Assembly: GCA_036268425.1 (NCBI GenBank)
Contig: DATAUE010000062.1
Span: forward strand, 1 to 64,000
From: DATARH01 sp036268425
Lineage (GTDB): Bacteria; Pseudomonadota; Alphaproteobacteria; ATCC43930; CGMCC-115725
Direction: 5' to 3'
DNA: 64,000 nt
Part shown: one piece after another, positions 8,257-15,649 of the stretch
How positions within the stretch are numbered: position 1 is the first letter of the stretch
Layout: each line of letters begins with the position of its first letter
Position numbers and translations under genes: made by a program
The notes under the pieces: model-generated
Databases searched by the model: none
Told to the model about the DNA's origin: nothing
Seen by the model: only the letters and a program-made list of their open reading frames with translations

Positions 8257-9171
8257 TCAGTTCTTGTTGCCGAGAAACTGGCGCAGTTCGGCGACGAGGT
8301 CTTTCGGGTTGTCACCCTGCACCGTGTGTCCGGCGCGCGGCACGGTGACGAATTTGCCGTCCGGCAGGCGCTGTGCCAGGCGAATCCCGTCTTCCTCGTG
8401 GAACACGTCGCTTTCGCCGCCGCGCACGATCAGCGTCGGGCAGGTGATGCGGGCGAGCCCGTCGGCCAGGGCGGCACGTTCGGCGCGGTGCTTTTCCTGG
8501 TCGAGCACTTCAAAGCGGCGCCGATCGTACTTCCAGCGCCAGCTGCCGTCGGGCTGCTGCCGCAGTGCATGCATCAGGCTGCGGCGCAGGATGACCGGGT
8601 CGCGACGCGGGTTGAATTGCAGCGCCTTTTCGATGATCCCTTCGACCGTGACGGTGTCCTTGACGCCGTTGACGAAGTCGCGGATGCGGCTCGACCCGGG
8701 GCGGCGCATTTCCGGCCCGGCATCGATGATGACCAGTTTTTGCAGCCGCTCGGGATGCGAAATCGCATAGGCCAGCGAGTTGATAGCCCCCAATGACATG
8801 CCGATCAGGATGAACTTGTCGAGGCCCATCTTATCGACAAACCCGGTAGTGTCGGCGAGCTGGGCGCCCATCGAATAATCGCCTTCCTCGGACCAGTCGG
8901 TGTCGCCGTGGCCGCGCTGGTCGAGGGCGATGCAGCGGTATTCGCCGCGCAAGGCAAGACAGACGAGGTCCCAAGTATGGGCGTTCAGCGCGCCGCCATG
9001 CAGGAACAGGATCGTCGGCAGCCCGTCGCCGCCCCAATCGAGGTAATGCATGTTCAGCTTGCCGACGGTGACATCGCCTTCGCGCGGCAGCGCGACGCTG
9101 TCGAAGCTGAAGCCGGCGCGGACGGAAGTGGTTTCAAGGTGCAGGCGATATTCATCGGGCGACAGGCTCAT
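8257..9171 (-). CDS. Alpha/beta-hydrolase fold protein
   Basis: A 304-aa hydrolase with oxyanion-hole motif LFLHGG (about 56-60), nucleophile elbow GMSLGA (Ser126), acid Asp255 in RGGESDVF and catalytic His282 in RAGHTVQGD. All triad members are present. ATG 9171 is used; an ATG 48 nt upstream adds unrelated residues. No signal peptide. Similar enzymes hydrolyse esters, ring-cleavage products or haloalkanes, so a catabolic role beside the monooxygenases is plausible but the substrate is unknown. Confidence 0.85.
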   Translation of the reverse strand: MSLSPDEYRLHLETTSVRAGFSFDSVALPREGDVTVGKLNMHYLDWGGDGLPTILFLHGGALNAHTWDLVCLALRGEYRCIALDQRGHGDTDWSEEGDYSMGAQLADTTGFVDKMGLDKFILIGMSLGAINSLAYAISHPERLQKLVIIDAGPEMRRPGSSRIRDFVNGVKDTVTVEGIIEKALQFNPRRDPVILRRSLMHALRQQPDGSWRWKYDRRRFEVLDQEKHRAERAALADGLARITCPTLIVRGGESDVFHEEDGIRLAQRLPDGKFVTVPRAGHTVQGDNPKDLVAELRQFLGNKN

Positions 9172-9308
9172 GGCGGAAACAGGCTCCTCGGCCGCTGGGC
9201 AGGTATGTAGCGGCGGCATATTGGCGTGCCGGGGTTGCAGGCGGAAATGTTTTCCGCACCTGCGAACTCCGCTAACCTTGCATAGCTTATGATCAGCGAG
9301 GCTATGCG

Positions 9309-10523
9309 ATGACCGAGATCAACCTTCGCCACGGGATTTTCCTGCCGCCGTTCCACCCGAACGAGGAGAACCCGACGCAGTGCCTCGAACGCGACCTCGA
9401 ACTGATCCAGCATCTCGACAAACTGGGGTTTCAGGAGGCGTGGATCGGCGAGCACCATTCGGCCGGTTACGAGATCATCTCGTCGCCGGAAATCTTCATC
9501 GCCTTTGCGGCCGAGCGCACCAAGCATATCCGGCTCGGCACCGGCGTCATCTCGCTGCCCTACCACCACCCGATGATGACAGCCGACCGCATCGTGCAGC
9601 TCGACCATATGACGCGCGGCCGTGTCATGTTCGGCTGCGGTCCGGGCCTGTTGGCGTCGGACGCGGTCATGATGGGCATCGACCCGATGACCCAGCGCGA
9701 CCGCATGGCCCAGGCGATCGACGTGATTATCCGCCTGTTCAACGGCGAGATCGTCACCGAGCAGACCGACTGGTACACGATGAACGCGGCCCGCCTGCAC
9801 CTGCTGCCCTACACCAAGCCGTACCCGGAAATGGCGGTGGTCAGCTCGATCACGCCGTCCGGCGGGCGCCTCGCGGGCAAATACGATCTCAGCATGATCT
9901 GCGTCGCCGCGACCAACCCGTTCGGTTATGACGCGCTGGCCTCGAACTGGGAGATCGCCAACGGCATTGCGGCGGAACACGGCCGCAGGATGGACGCCAA
10001 CCGGCTGCGCCTGGTCGGTCCGATGCACATCGCCGAAACCCGCGAGCAGGCGATGAAAAACGCGCAGTGGGGCTTTGACCGTTATCTCGGCTATCTCAAC
10101 AACAACCAGCCGCGTTTCAACGTGCCGGCCGGCCAGAACAAGCTTGAATGGTTTATCGAAAACAAGTTTGGCGTGTGCGGCACCCCGGATGACGCGATCG
10201 CCCTGATCGAACGGCTGCAGGCCAAGCAAGGCGAATTCGGCGCGTTTCTGCACCAGGCGCATAATTGGGCCGATTTCGAGGCGACCAAGCGCTCCTACGA
10301 GCTATATGCGCGCTATGTGATGCCGCATTTCAGCAAGCTGAACCAGTCGCGGGCCGCCTCCTACGAGTGGTGCGGCGACAACCGCACCGAGTTCAGCGCC
10401 AAGCGCAATGCCGCGGCCAAGGCGATGTTCGATAAGCACGAGGCCGAGCAACAGCAGCGGCGTGAACCCACGGATACCGGGACCGGCATGGCACGGCCGA
10501 CACGGGGGCGTGAGGCCTGGTAG
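9309..10523 (+). CDS. LLM-class flavin-dependent monooxygenase, limonene/alkane-type
   Basis: A 404-aa luciferase-family monooxygenase, longer than the one at 5359. It opens INLRHGIFLPPFHPNEEN, has the AWIGEHHSAGYEIISSPE active-site region near residues 53-70, LGTGVISLPYHHPM near 76-90, and RVMFGCGPGLLASDA near 104-118. Lengths near 400 aa and the HH motif resemble limonene 1,2-monooxygenase and related enzymes; the true substrate is uncertain. It is separated by only 6 bp from the convergent SnoaL-like gene and is divergent from the hydrolase at 8257. Confidence 0.85.
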   Translation: MTEINLRHGIFLPPFHPNEENPTQCLERDLELIQHLDKLGFQEAWIGEHHSAGYEIISSPEIFIAFAAERTKHIRLGTGVISLPYHHPMMTADRIVQLDHMTRGRVMFGCGPGLLASDAVMMGIDPMTQRDRMAQAIDVIIRLFNGEIVTEQTDWYTMNAARLHLLPYTKPYPEMAVVSSITPSGGRLAGKYDLSMICVAATNPFGYDALASNWEIANGIAAEHGRRMDANRLRLVGPMHIAETREQAMKNAQWGFDRYLGYLNNNQPRFNVPAGQNKLEWFIENKFGVCGTPDDAIALIERLQAKQGEFGAFLHQAHNWADFEATKRSYELYARYVMPHFSKLNQSRAASYEWCGDNRTEFSAKRNAAAKAMFDKHEAEQQQRREPTDTGTGMARPTRGREAW

Positions 10524-10529
10524 TCGACG

Positions 10530-11018
10530 TTATTTGTGAAAGCGGTCGAGGTGAGCGCGTGCTTCCGGGCTGGCGTTTTGCGCGGCGGCCGCTTTCTCGA
10601 CGACGCGCTTGATGCGTTCGGCCGGAAAATCGAGCTGCGCCAGAGCAACGCCGCGGTCGAACGCCTCGCTGTAACGCCTGATCAGCCCGCCAACGAGATG
10701 AAACTGGCTGATGCCTTCGAACATCACCGGGCGGCCCTCGCAGCCGGGAACGCGTGACGCGAAGCTGAAGCGAAACCGGGCATAGCCGATGGAGCCGGTG
10801 CAGACCGGATCGATGAAATCCCAGCGGTAGTCGCGGCCGGTATCGTGGAACCGCTGCAGCATTGCGGCGATCGCCGGACGGCCCTGATGTGCGCCGAAAA
10901 ACTCGTCGGCGTAGATGCCGTCCGGCGTGAACAGCGCCGCGAGGCCGGTGCCGTCATTCGCGATCACAGCAACGGTAAATGCCGCGAGCAGTTCAAGGAA
11001 TGCGCCGTCTAAGGCCAT
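10530..11018 (-). CDS. SnoaL/NTF2-like family protein
   Basis: A 162-aa alpha+beta-barrel protein. The pattern LAAFTVAVIANDGTGLAALFTPDGIYADEFFGAHQG is typical of the NTF2-like superfamily, where it marks a cone-shaped ligand pocket used by isomerases, hydrolases or binding proteins. Residues about 130-162 form an extra charged helix. It is probably co-transcribed with the metallo-hydrolase upstream of it on the minus strand (67-bp gap with a hairpin). Confidence 0.75.
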   Translation of the reverse strand: MALDGAFLELLAAFTVAVIANDGTGLAALFTPDGIYADEFFGAHQGRPAIAAMLQRFHDTGRDYRWDFIDPVCTGSIGYARFRFSFASRVPGCEGRPVMFEGISQFHLVGGLIRRYSEAFDRGVALAQLDFPAERIKRVVEKAAAAQNASPEARAHLDRFHK

Positions 11019-11042
11019 TGCGTCCTCGGTTGCAGCGTCTGA

Positions 11043-11066
11043 CCCTCCCCCGGTTGCGAGGGAGGG
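11043..11066. repeat. GC-rich hairpin CCCTCCC...GGGAGGG
   Basis: A 7-bp inverted repeat in the 67-bp spacer between the MBL-fold gene and the SnoaL-like gene. No T-run follows it on the minus strand, so it looks like an intergenic palindrome or RNA-stability element and not a terminator. Confidence 0.4.
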
Positions 11067-11085
11067 AAATGCGCAGGGTGGAAAC

Positions 11086-11961
11086 TCAGTCCTTGACGTA
11101 GTCGAGGCGGAAGCCGTTGTCCCAGCGCTTGATGTGGCCGACCGAGGGCGAGGGGAAGTGCATCGTGCAGCACAGCGTGTCGGTGTCGCAGTAGCGCTCG
11201 AAAAAGCTGCGGCGGGTGGCGCAGCCCTGGGCGCGGTCGGTGTCGACGCGCATGACCAAGTCGGGATAGCGCGCTTGCAATGGCGAGTGAATCAGGTCGC
11301 CGGTGAACACGGCCGCGTCGCCGCCTTTGCCGGCGCAGACCGCGAAATGGTCGGGCGTATGGCCGGGGGTCGGGGTCAGGCGGATGTGGTCGTTGAGGGC
11401 GTGGTCGCTGGTGACCAGTTCTGCCTTGTTGGCGGCGATGATCGGCAGCACGCTGTCGGTCATCTGGTCGAGCGGAGTCTTTTCATGCACCTCGGACCAG
11501 TAGGCGTATTCCTTTTTCGAGAACAGGTAGCGCGCCTTCGGGAAGGTCGGCACCCAGCGGCCGTTTTCGAGCTTGGTGTTCCAGCCGACATGGTCGCCGT
11601 GCAAGTGGGTGCACATCACGAAATCGATATCGTCGGGGCCGAGGCCGGCGGCTTTCAGCGCGCCCATCCAGTTGCCGTCGCTCTTCTTGTTCCAGGCCTC
11701 GCGCAGCGGGAAATTCTTGTCGTTGCCGATGCAGGAATCGACCAGGATGTTGTGGTGCGGCGTCTTGACGACATAGGACTGAAAGCATAGCACGACGTTG
11801 CCGGTGCTCGAATCATAGCCGCCGGGAGCGAGCCAGGAGAGGTTCTCGTCGAGCATCTCCTTTGACAGGGTCGGCAGAAATTCGAGCATCGGGGTGAAGC
11901 CATGCTCCTGCTCGACGACCCGGTGGATCGTCATGTCGTTGACGGCAAAGCTCGTGCGCAT
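11086..11961 (-). CDS. Metallo-beta-lactamase-fold hydrolase
   Basis: A 291-aa MBL-fold enzyme with a complete two-metal site: THLHGDHVGW (His119, His121, Asp123, His124), His201 in TPTPGHTPDHF, Asp222 in VFTGDLIHSP, and a distal His near residue 267. No signal peptide, so it is cytoplasmic. Relatives include quorum-quenching lactonases and other hydrolases. In this setting it may open a lactone made by a Baeyer-Villiger-type monooxygenase, but that is inference from neighbours. Confidence 0.85.
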   Translation of the reverse strand: MRTSFAVNDMTIHRVVEQEHGFTPMLEFLPTLSKEMLDENLSWLAPGGYDSSTGNVVLCFQSYVVKTPHHNILVDSCIGNDKNFPLREAWNKKSDGNWMGALKAAGLGPDDIDFVMCTHLHGDHVGWNTKLENGRWVPTFPKARYLFSKKEYAYWSEVHEKTPLDQMTDSVLPIIAANKAELVTSDHALNDHIRLTPTPGHTPDHFAVCAGKGGDAAVFTGDLIHSPLQARYPDLVMRVDTDRAQGCATRRSFFERYCDTDTLCCTMHFPSPSVGHIKRWDNGFRLDYVKD

Positions 11962-12057
11962 ATCGGCTGCCTCGCGAAATTCGGTTGCTCATTGGGATCA
12001 CAGCGTGTGCCGGGATCGTAGCGTGCGCTCCGGGCAATGACAAATGCGGCAGCGCCA

Positions 12058-12777
12058 TCATCCTTCCTGATCGACGCCGACGACGAGGTGACATTCGATG
12101 ATGTCGTCGCGCGGGATGCGCAGTTCGCCCTCCGGGTTGAGTTGCCGTAACAGAATCATGTCGCCTTCCCAGCGGATGAACTGCTTGATCAGCACTGCAT
12201 CGCCTTTCTTGTAGACGACGACGTCGCGGCCGCGGACTGGCGGCTTGAACGGGTTGACGTGCAGCAGCCAGCCCTGCTCGTAGCGTGGCTCCATGCTGTC
12301 GCCGATCATGTAGATCGCATAGGCGTCGCGCACGCGGGTCAGATTGGCGGGGCGCTGTGTGAAGCCGATCGGGCCGTCTTGCAGAAACATCTGCTGATCG
12401 TTGCCACCGCGCGCGGCGCTGCGGATCGGGATCGACTCCGAGCGTGGGGTGGGGGTGGCGGTGGCGAGCAGTGGCGGGAATGCCGGCGTCACGACGCGGC
12501 TTCCGAGGGGGCGGGGTGGCCGACCGCGACGCGGCGGCTCGCTCCGCGACAGTTTGCTATTTGGCGGCGGGTCGATATCGGCGCCGGCTCGGCGCAGAAC
12601 CTCGTCCTGCGCGATGCCGAGAAACGTCGCGACCTGCACCGCCTCCAGCAGCTTCATCTGGCGCTCGCCCTTCAGCATGCGCGAGATCGCCGAGGGTGCG
12701 AGGCGCAGATGCCGCGCCAGATCGGCCTGCGACACGCCGGCCTGGTCGAGCGCCTGCTGAAACCATGTCGCGTCCAT
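12058..12777 (-). CDS. Phage-type repressor: XRE HTH plus S24/LexA-like C-terminal domain
   Basis: A 239-aa CI/C2-style repressor. Residues about 5-62 form a Cro/CI helix-turn-helix (VSQADLARHLRLAPSAISRML). A Pro/Arg-rich hinge spans about 70-125. The C-terminal S24 domain has Ser161 in GDSMEPRYEQG and Lys198 in AVLIKQF, the Ser-Lys dyad. I see no obvious Ala-Gly or Cys-Gly scissile bond in the hinge, so RecA-stimulated self-cleavage is uncertain. It is divergent from the particle cluster at 12862, with an AT-rich dyad between them, and probably represses that cluster and itself. Confidence 0.85.
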   Translation of the reverse strand: MDATWFQQALDQAGVSQADLARHLRLAPSAISRMLKGERQMKLLEAVQVATFLGIAQDEVLRRAGADIDPPPNSKLSRSEPPRRGRPPRPLGSRVVTPAFPPLLATATPTPRSESIPIRSAARGGNDQQMFLQDGPIGFTQRPANLTRVRDAYAIYMIGDSMEPRYEQGWLLHVNPFKPPVRGRDVVVYKKGDAVLIKQFIRWEGDMILLRQLNPEGELRIPRDDIIECHLVVGVDQEG

Positions 12778-12802
12778 CGTTCGCCGTGATTATATTGCGA
12801 TA

Positions 12803-12829
12803 TTGACATTGCTATTATCATAATATATC
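12803..12829 (+). promoter_or_regulatory. Promoter with embedded palindromic operator (TATTATCATAATA)
   Basis: An unusually AT-rich island in GC-rich DNA between the divergent repressor and the GcrA-like gene. Seen: TTGACA (12803-12808), a near-perfect palindrome TATTATCATAATA (12813-12825), and TATATC (12824-12829) as a weak -10. On the minus strand TATAAT (12794-12789) can serve as the -10 for the repressor gene. The palindrome recurs upstream of the terminase genes (13779-13791), so both are probable repressor-binding sites. Confidence 0.6.
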
Positions 12830-12861
12830 TCGCCGACGCCTTTGGCAAGGGAGGTCGGCGT

Positions 12862-13197
12862 ATGCGGGCGGAACAGAATGCAATGGTAATGGCGGGAGGC
12901 CCCAGGGGCGGTGACGATTGTTGTGCTTTCCTTATCGAGCCTAGACCGGGAGCGGCGGGGCCTGCAGCCGCGGTCAGGTTTTGTGGAATGCCGTGCCTGC
13001 CGGGTTCAGCATATTGCCCCGAACATCACGTCGCGTGTCATATCGCGCCCGGCAGCCACAGTGAGCACCGAAAGTTACGGGAAATCGAAGCTCTTGCAAC
13101 GGCGGTCGGCGGCAAGCAAGGGCGAGTCACGCGGGACCCCCCAAAGACGCTGCTGCGCCGACTCGGACGCATCGAGCGAAATTTTTCGCACGACTGA
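12862..13197 (+). CDS. GcrA-like zinc-motif small protein
   Basis: A 111-aa protein behind a strong GGGAGG ribosome binding site. It contains a cysteine/histidine cluster (Cys20, Cys21, Cys41, Cys45, Cys52, His55/56, Cys59) in the arrangement RFCGMPCLPGSAYCPEHH. This resembles the C-terminal segment of GcrA, the alphaproteobacterial cell-cycle factor, but the GcrA N-terminal helix-turn-helix is absent. A metal-binding regulatory role is inferred. It is the first rightward gene after the repressor and lies 31 bp before the DUF6456 gene. Confidence 0.55.
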   Translation: MRAEQNAMVMAGGPRGGDDCCAFLIEPRPGAAGPAAAVRFCGMPCLPGSAYCPEHHVACHIAPGSHSEHRKLREIEALATAVGGKQGRVTRDPPKTLLRRLGRIERNFSHD

Positions 13198-13228
13198 GTT
13201 GTTCACGTTTTATTCTCTGGAGGTAAGA

Positions 13229-13792
13229 ATGGCTGGCCGACGCACGCGTGGGGCCTTTGATATGCCGAACGAAGACTGGCCGACGGAAGAACGCCAGCAG
13301 CACGGCCTGATTGAACGCCTGCCGCAAACGATTGCCGATGCAGCCGGGCAGCCGGCGCGGCCGTATCGGGCGGTCGACACACTGGCGATGATGGAGCGGC
13401 GCGGCTCGATTACCGCCGGCATGCGCGCGGCGGGGGAGGATTTTCGGGCCCGGTTCGCGGTAGCCCAGCTCGACCCGCTGCGAGCGGTTGACCTTTCGAC
13501 CCTGCGCCTCGGGGAACGCGGTGTGCGGCCCGACCGCGACGGGCCGGGGTTGCGCATCGAGGCGGCGCGCAACGCGGTATGGCGGGCGATCCAGGCAGTC
13601 GGCGGCATTGCTTCGCCAGCGGGCTCGTGCCTGTGGCACGTCGTTGGTTGGGAATGTTCGGTCAAGGAATGGGCGCTGGGGCAAGGCTGGAGCGGTCGGC
13701 GGGTCAGTCAGGAGGCGGCGTCGGGGATACTCATCGCGGCTCTGGGGGCGCTTGAAGCGCATTTAGCAGGCGCACGGGTATTATCAAAATAG
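13229..13792 (+). CDS. DUF6456-like protein
   Basis: A 187-aa protein from an ATG with GGAGG 6 nt upstream; upstream in-frame sequence from 12911 overlaps the preceding gene and is not used. Residues about 60-185 fit my recollection of DUF6456, an alphaproteobacterial domain of unknown function (SITAGMRAAGEDFRARFAVAQ near 70-90, then a helical half with SGRRVSQEAASGILIAALGAL). Its place just before the terminase promoter suggests a regulatory role in particle production. I cannot establish homology with the GTA activators GafA or GafYZ from sequence alone. Confidence 0.6.
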   Translation: MAGRRTRGAFDMPNEDWPTEERQQHGLIERLPQTIADAAGQPARPYRAVDTLAMMERRGSITAGMRAAGEDFRARFAVAQLDPLRAVDLSTLRLGERGVRPDRDGPGLRIEAARNAVWRAIQAVGGIASPAGSCLWHVVGWECSVKEWALGQGWSGRRVSQEAASGILIAALGALEAHLAGARVLSK

Positions 13793-13831
13793 CAATTATA
13801 TGTTGACAAATCCGGATCGAACTGATAGACA
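13779..13831 (+). promoter_or_regulatory. Second operator copy and candidate terminase promoter
   Basis: TATTATCAAAATA (13779-13791) differs by one base from the palindrome at 12813-12825, and on the opposite strand the match extends to ATTGCTATT. It is followed by TTGACA (13803-13808) and a -10-like TAGACA at 13826 with 17-bp spacing. An operator abutting the -35 of the terminase transcript is what a repressed late promoter would look like. The rest of the gap to 13893 shows nothing else. Confidence 0.5.
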
Positions 13832-13893
13832 TTCTTCACACTGAATGATCTGGGCGCGGCGGTGCCCGACGGCAAATTCGGCGGGCATCCCTG

Positions 13894-14367
13894 GTGGCAC
13901 CTCGTACTCCACGGCGCGGCACCGCCAAACGGCCGGGAACCAAACCGCGAAAGGTGGCGCCGGAAACGGCCGGCAGTGGTGATATCGAGGAGGTTGCGGC
14001 GCGCGCCGCCCGGCTCGGCATCACGCCAGAGCGGGTATTGCTGGAATACGCGCATATCGCGTTTGCCGATTTGCGGCACATCATCGAATGGGGTCCGGAC
14101 GGGTTCCGGATCAAGGCGGCAGCCGAGCTGAGTTCGGAAGATGCCGCGGCGATCTCCGAGATCGTTCCCGGCAGCGATCCCGGGCATTCCCGGGTCAAAC
14201 TGTACGACAAGAAAGCGGCGCTTGATGCGATTGCACGGCATCTCGGCATGTTCCCGGCGGCGTCGCGCCGGCCGGATGCCGAAACCCCGGTAGAGGAAGG
14301 AGAAGATCCGCGTGAATTCCTTGCGCGCGAGCTCGCTCGCCTTGCTGCCGGAACCGCTGAGAAATGA
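13894..14367 (+). CDS. Phage terminase small subunit
   Basis: A 157-aa protein with a basic N-terminus (residues 1-25) and the small-terminase pattern LLEYAHIAFADLRHIIEW, then EDAAAISEI and RVKLYDKKAALDAIARHLGMF (about 100-125), as in Terminase_2-like subunits that recognise DNA for packaging. The start is a GTG with a poor ribosome binding site. It overlaps the large-subunit gene by 56 bp. In GTAs this subunit is usually reduced in specificity, which cannot be judged here. Confidence 0.8.
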   Translation: MAPRTPRRGTAKRPGTKPRKVAPETAGSGDIEEVAARAARLGITPERVLLEYAHIAFADLRHIIEWGPDGFRIKAAAELSSEDAAAISEIVPGSDPGHSRVKLYDKKAALDAIARHLGMFPAASRRPDAETPVEEGEDPREFLARELARLAAGTAEK

Positions 14368-15649
14368 GCTGATCCGCTCGCTAAGCCCGAAGCAGGCCGA
14401 ACAGATCAAATATGATTGGGCCTACCGGGCACGCGAGGCACAACTGCCGCCAAACGGCGACTGGCGCATCTGGCTGCTGCTGGCGGGGCGCGGCTTTGGC
14501 AAGACGCGCACCGGCGCCGAGTTTGTGCGTGGCCGTGTTGCCGCACGTACGGCGCGGCGAGTGGCGCTGGTGGCGCCGACGGCGGCCGATGCCCGCGACG
14601 TGATGGTTGAAGGCGAAAGTGGCCTGCTGGCGATCGCGCCGCCCTGGGACCGGCCGCTTTACGAGCCGTCGAAACGACGGCTGACCTGGGCGAACGGTGC
14701 TGTCGCGACACTGTTCAGCGCCGACGAGCCTGAAAGGCTGCGCGGGCCACAGCATGATCTTGCGTGGTGCGACGAGCTGGCGGCGTGGCGCTATCCCGAG
14801 GCGTGGGACATGCTGATGTTCGGGCTGCGGCTCGGCACTGATCCGCGCGCCGTAGTGACCACGACGCCGCGGCCGACCAAGCTGATCCGCCTGCTGCTCG
14901 CCGACCCGAAAGTGGCCGCGACGCGCGGCCGTACTGCCGAAAACCGCAGCAACCTGGCACCCGTTTTTCTCGACCAGATCGTGCGGCGCTATGAAGGGAC
15001 GCGGCTCGGGCGTCAGGAACTCGACGGCGAAATTCTCGACGATATGCCGGGCGCGCTGTGGCAGCGCGGCATGATCGAGGCGGCGCGCCGTAATGCGACG
15101 CCGCATCTGTCGCGCGTGGTGGTGGCGATTGACCCTGCCGCGGCGTCCAGTGCCGAGGCGGACGAAACCGGCATCGTGGTCGCCGGGCGTGACGGTGACG
15201 GGCACGGCTATATCCTGGCCGACGCGTCGGGGCGCTATGCCCCGGCGGAATGGGCGCGCGTCGCGATTGCCGCCTGTGCCGCGCATGCCGCCGACCGCGT
15301 CGTCGCCGAAATCAACAACGGCGGTGAGATGGTCGAGGCGACGTTGCGCATGGTCGATCCGGCGGTGTCGTTCGGCGCCGTCCGGGCGTCGCGCGGCAAG
15401 GTTGCGCGGGCCGAGCCGGTGGCGGCGCTTTACGAACAAGGGCGAGTCCATCATCTCGGCACATTCCCGCAGCTCGAAGACCAGATGTGCTCATTCACCA
15501 GCGATTTCGACCGCGCGACGGCGGGCTACTCGCCGGACCGGGTCGACGCCCTGGTGTGGGCCCTGACCGAGTTGCTGGTCGAACCGCGCGCCGGTGACGC
15601 GATTTTCGAAGCCTATCGGCGGCTTGCCGCACAGGAGAGCGAGGGTTGA
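14312..15649 (+). CDS. Phage terminase large subunit
   Basis: A 445-aa packaging motor with ATPase and nuclease halves. Walker A is LLAGRGFGKTRTGAEF (about residues 56-71), Walker B is DLAWCDELAAW (about 149-159) and the coupling region holds VVTTTPRPTK. The RNase H-like nuclease has acidic positions in VVAIDPAAA (about 270-278), DRVVAEINNGG (about 329) and DRVDALVWALTEL near the end. Length and motifs are complete, so the protein looks functional. The start is a GTG with AAGGAG upstream, inside the terS gene; the stop overlaps the next gene (TGATGA). Confidence 0.93.
   Translation: MNSLRASSLALLPEPLRNELIRSLSPKQAEQIKYDWAYRAREAQLPPNGDWRIWLLLAGRGFGKTRTGAEFVRGRVAARTARRVALVAPTAADARDVMVEGESGLLAIAPPWDRPLYEPSKRRLTWANGAVATLFSADEPERLRGPQHDLAWCDELAAWRYPEAWDMLMFGLRLGTDPRAVVTTTPRPTKLIRLLLADPKVAATRGRTAENRSNLAPVFLDQIVRRYEGTRLGRQELDGEILDDMPGALWQRGMIEAARRNATPHLSRVVVAIDPAAASSAEADETGIVVAGRDGDGHGYILADASGRYAPAEWARVAIAACAAHAADRVVAEINNGGEMVEATLRMVDPAVSFGAVRASRGKVARAEPVAALYEQGRVHHLGTFPQLEDQMCSFTSDFDRATAGYSPDRVDALVWALTELLVEPRAGDAIFEAYRRLAAQESEG

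Noticed and set aside
12911..13228. N-terminal extension of the DUF6456-like protein
   Set aside because: It overlaps the GcrA-like gene in another frame. ATG 13229 has a perfect GGAGG upstream.
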